A stretch of 7,853 bases of DNA from DAOMOP01 sp035444405 (lineage in GTDB: Bacteria; Pseudomonadota; Gammaproteobacteria; Burkholderiales; Rhodocyclaceae), in assembly GCA_035444405.1 (NCBI GenBank), contig DAOMOP010000190.1, forward strand, positions 1 through 7,853, read 5' to 3'. The notes below the pieces were generated by a model. It was not told the origin of the DNA, did not search any database, and worked only from the letters and a program-made list of their open reading frames with translations. Shown here in pieces: positions 6,147-7,853 of this stretch (within the stretch, counting starts at the first letter, position 1; each line of letters begins with the position of its first letter). A program made the translations under genes and the position numbers.

Positions 6147-6887
6147 ATGGACAAGATCAGCCTGGTCGGCCTGACCCTCGGCATCGCGGCGATCCTGTTC
6201 GGCCAGGTGCTCGAGGGTGGGCACGTCGCCTCGCTGCTGCAGCCGACGGCCTTTCTGATCGTCGCGGGCGGCACGCTGGGCGCGGTGATGCTGCAAAGCC
6301 CGCTGCGCGTGTTCGTGGACGGCGTGCGCATGGGCAAGTGGGTGTTCGTCCCGCCGGCGAGCAACGCCGAGCAACTGATCGCCGAGACCACCGGCTGGAG
6401 CCATCTCGCGCGCAAGGAAGGCCTGCTCGCGCTCGAAGCACGCGTGCCGGCGATGTCGGATCCGTTCATGCGCCGCGGCGTGCAGTTGCTCGTCGACGGC
6501 GTCGAGCCCGAGCACCTGCGCGAGGTGCTCGAAGTCGAGATCGATGCGGCCGAGACGCAGCTCAAGCTCGGCGCGAAGATCTGGGAGGCGGCCGGCGGCT
6601 ATGCGCCGACGATCGGCATTCTCGGCGCGGTGATGGGGCTCATCCACGTGATGGAGAACCTCAGCGACCCGTCCCGCCTCGGCGCCGGCATCGCGGTCGC
6701 TTTCGTCGCGACGATCTACGGCGTCGGTTTCGCAAATCTGGTCTTCCTGCCGATCTCGAAGAAGCTGATGGCCCACATCGGCACGATCACGACGCAGCGC
6801 GAGATGCTGGTCGACGGCCTGGTCGGCATCGCCAACGGCGACAATCCGCGCATCATCGAGAGCCGCATGCGTGGCTATCTCGCCTGA
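6147..6887 (+). CDS. motC: MotC, MotA-family flagellar stator protein
   Basis: MotC is the MotA-type subunit of a proton-driven stator: a four-helix inner-membrane protein whose cytoplasmic loop pushes on the rotor protein FliG. At 246 aa it matches the Pseudomonas MotC class (LVGLTLGIAAILFGQVLEGG, LIVAGGTLGAVMLQSPL) rather than E. coli MotA. Membrane helices lie at about 4-22, 34-50, 152-171 and 182-202. Residues matching the MotA charged pair that contacts FliG are R89 and E97 (ARKEGLLALE). P154 (YAPTIGILG) and P202 (VFLPISKKL) match the two conserved MotA prolines. The start at 6147 gives the standard family N-terminus. Open frame continues upstream to 6051 but overlaps fliA and is not expected to be used. 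No strong ribosome-binding site precedes the ATG, so translation may be coupled to fliA, whose stop is 10 nt upstream. The partner motD follows after 82 nt. Confidence 0.95.
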   Translation: MDKISLVGLTLGIAAILFGQVLEGGHVASLLQPTAFLIVAGGTLGAVMLQSPLRVFVDGVRMGKWVFVPPASNAEQLIAETTGWSHLARKEGLLALEARVPAMSDPFMRRGVQLLVDGVEPEHLREVLEVEIDAAETQLKLGAKIWEAAGGYAPTIGILGAVMGLIHVMENLSDPSRLGAGIAVAFVATIYGVGFANLVFLPISKKLMAHIGTITTQREMLVDGLVGIANGDNPRIIESRMRGYLA

Positions 6888-6917
6888 GCGTCGGTGGGCC
6901 GGATCGCGCCGCGCGGC

Positions 6918-6945
6918 TCAAGCTGCGGGGCCTTGCCGCCGTTAA
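6918..6945 (+). promoter_or_regulatory. Candidate sigma-28 (FliA) promoter for motD
   Basis: A -35-like TCAAGCTG (6918-6925; five of eight against TAAAGTTT) and a -10-like GCCGTTAA (6938-6945; seven of eight against GCCGATAA) are separated by 12 nt, one more than the E. coli optimum of 11. Transcription would start near 6952, just ahead of the motD ribosome-binding site at 6961. A perfect palindrome, GCCGCGCGGC (6908-6917), abuts the -35 box. FliA is encoded in the same cluster, so it would directly activate motD. The match was made by eye. Confidence 0.55.
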
Positions 6946-6960
6946 CCGCTCGACGACTCC

Positions 6961-6964
6961 GGAG
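6961..6964 (+). promoter_or_regulatory. Ribosome-binding site of motD
   Basis: GGAG sits 5 nt before the ATG at 6970 and fixes the motD start. It contrasts with motC, which has no clear site. This fits motD having its own transcript and initiation signal. Confidence 0.7.
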
Positions 6965-6969
6965 CTACC

Positions 6970-7818
6970 ATGTCAAGACGTCGCAGGCATCACGACGAGC
7001 ATGAGAATCACGAGCGCTGGCTCGTGTCCTATGCCGATTTCATCACATTGCTGTTCGCCTTCTTCGTCGTGATGTATTCGCTGTCGTCGATCAACGAGGG
7101 CAAGTACCGCGTGCTGTCCGACTCGCTCGTCAGCGCGTTTCGCAACGTCACGATCAACGACTCCGGGCAGCAGATGATCGTGTCGCCGATGGCCGCACCG
7201 GCCGCGCGGATGGTGCCGACACCGATCGTGCGGCCTCCCGCGGACGACGCGGCCGAAGCGCGTCGCAGTGAGCAGGTGAGGCAGATGCACGACATGGCCG
7301 CCAACATCCGCCGCGTGCTCGAGCCGCTCACGCGCAGTGGACAGGTTACGGTCACCGAGGGGGCGCACGGCATCAGCGTCGAGATCAACGCGAGCGTGCT
7401 GTTCGCGGCCGGCGAGGCGCTGCTCGGGCCGTCCGCCGAGGCGCCCTTGCGTGCAGTCGCCCGGGTGCTGGCCGATGCCGATTTTCCGGTCCGCATCGAA
7501 GGCCATACCGACGACGTGCCGATCAACACGTTCCGCTTTCCGTCGAACTGGGAGCTCTCCTCGGCACGCGCTTCGTCGGTGGTGCGCCTGTTCGTCGAGG
7601 CGGGTGTGGCGGCCGGGCGCCTCACGGCTGCAGGCTATGCCGATCAGCGACCGCTTGCCGACAACGCCACCGAAGCGGGGCGTGCGCGCAACCGGCGGGT
7701 CACCATCCTGATCGAGTCGATGTTCGCCGAACCGCCGGTGCCGGCCGCACCAGGCACGATACGCCCCGGCGATCCGATCCGCTCGATCCTGCCGAGCGCG
7801 GACGGATCGCCGGCCTAG
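6970..7818 (+). CDS. motD: MotD, MotB-family flagellar stator protein with OmpA-like domain
   Basis: MotD is the MotB-type stator subunit. It carries the proton-binding Asp and anchors the stator to peptidoglycan. The 282-aa product has a short basic cytoplasmic N-terminus (MSRRRRHHDEHENHERW), one membrane helix (about 17-41, LVSYADFITLLFAFFVVMYS) with the essential Asp at D23 (YADF), and a post-helix segment SSINEGKYRVLSDSL typical of the MotD class. A periplasmic linker follows. The C-terminal OmpA/MotB domain (about 120-250) has GHTDD at 178-182 and RARNRRV at 238-244, which are peptidoglycan-binding signatures. A Pro-rich tail of about 30 residues ends the protein. The start has GGAG 5 nt upstream. 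Length and motifs match Pseudomonas MotD. It pairs with the adjacent motC and may have its own FliA promoter. Identification is firm. Confidence 0.96.
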   Translation: MSRRRRHHDEHENHERWLVSYADFITLLFAFFVVMYSLSSINEGKYRVLSDSLVSAFRNVTINDSGQQMIVSPMAAPAARMVPTPIVRPPADDAAEARRSEQVRQMHDMAANIRRVLEPLTRSGQVTVTEGAHGISVEINASVLFAAGEALLGPSAEAPLRAVARVLADADFPVRIEGHTDDVPINTFRFPSNWELSSARASSVVRLFVEAGVAAGRLTAAGYADQRPLADNATEAGRARNRRVTILIESMFAEPPVPAAPGTIRPGDPIRSILPSADGSPA

Positions 7819-7853
7819 GAGGCCGCTGCGCCGCCGGTCGGCCGTGTCAGTAG
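7819..7853 (+). other. Short 3' end with no gene seen
   Basis: AGGAGG (7817-7822) overlaps the motD stop and would be a strong ribosome-binding site, but no ATG follows within the window. The first GTG, at 7844, is about 21 nt away, too far. GGCCG (7821-7825) and CGGCC (7839-7843) could pair around a 13-nt loop without a T-tract. The window ends before any gene or terminator can be judged. Confidence 0.3.

Noticed and set aside
389..6565. Three very long minus-strand open frames (389-2287, 2586-4427, 4427-6565) nearly tiling the flagellar genes in antisense
   Set aside because: Their translations are Arg/His/Asp/Gln-rich with no recognisable domains. Each lies opposite well-identified genes, and they arise from the strong G/C third-base bias, which suppresses antisense stops.
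7817..7853. AGGAGG plus distant GTG as start of another gene, and GGCCG/CGGCC as a terminator
   Set aside because: The spacing to GTG is about 21 nt, the stem is short with a long loop and no T-tract, and the window ends here.

Overview
The window is a compact, single-strand flagellar export, assembly and motor block from a GC-rich proteobacterium. All six complete genes and one partial gene are on the plus strand, in the order flhB (3' end), flhA, flhF, an flhG/fleN-like gene, fliA, motC, motD. The strong G/C third-position bias, the polar-flagellum regulators FlhF and FlhG, and a MotC/MotD-type stator pair resembling that of Pseudomonas point to a gamma- or betaproteobacterium. A GC-rich betaproteobacterium of the Rhodocyclales type (Azoarcus/Thauera-like) is my best guess. 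That placement is inference from gene content, not from a marker gene.

Layout. Positions 1-482 hold the C-terminal part of FlhB, including the NPTH self-cleavage site. Positions 518-2617 encode FlhA, the export-gate protein. A 124-nt gap follows, which contains a hairpin and is exactly spanned by a 42-codon open frame. Positions 2742-4430 encode FlhF, an SRP-type GTPase that places the flagellum. Two bases later, 4433-5236 encode an FlhG-like protein that keeps the N-terminal FlhF-activating motif but has lost the ATP-binding motifs. After a 126-nt leader, 5363-6136 encode the flagellar sigma factor FliA (sigma-28). Positions 6147-6887 encode MotC, and 6970-7818 encode MotD after an 82-nt gap that holds a good candidate sigma-28 promoter. 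The last 35 bases show no gene.

How the genes work together. FlhA and FlhB form the export gate and substrate-specificity switch of the flagellar type III secretion apparatus. FlhF and the FlhG-like protein set where and how many flagella are built. FliA switches on late genes once the hook-basal body is finished. MotC/MotD form a proton-driven stator complex anchored to peptidoglycan. The sigma-28-like site before motD suggests that FliA activates the last gene of the block separately from the operon.

Most notable points: (1) the FlhG-like protein looks like a pseudo-ATPase that retains DQAxxLR; (2) small open frames fill both the flhB-flhA and flhA-flhF gaps and abut or overlap the neighbouring start and stop codons; (3) FliA has a basic C-terminal tail with an AT-hook-like core; (4) a sigma-28 promoter candidate lies ahead of motD; (5) no chemotaxis genes lie between fliA and motC. 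I saw no mobile elements, tRNA or rRNA genes, or CRISPR arrays.
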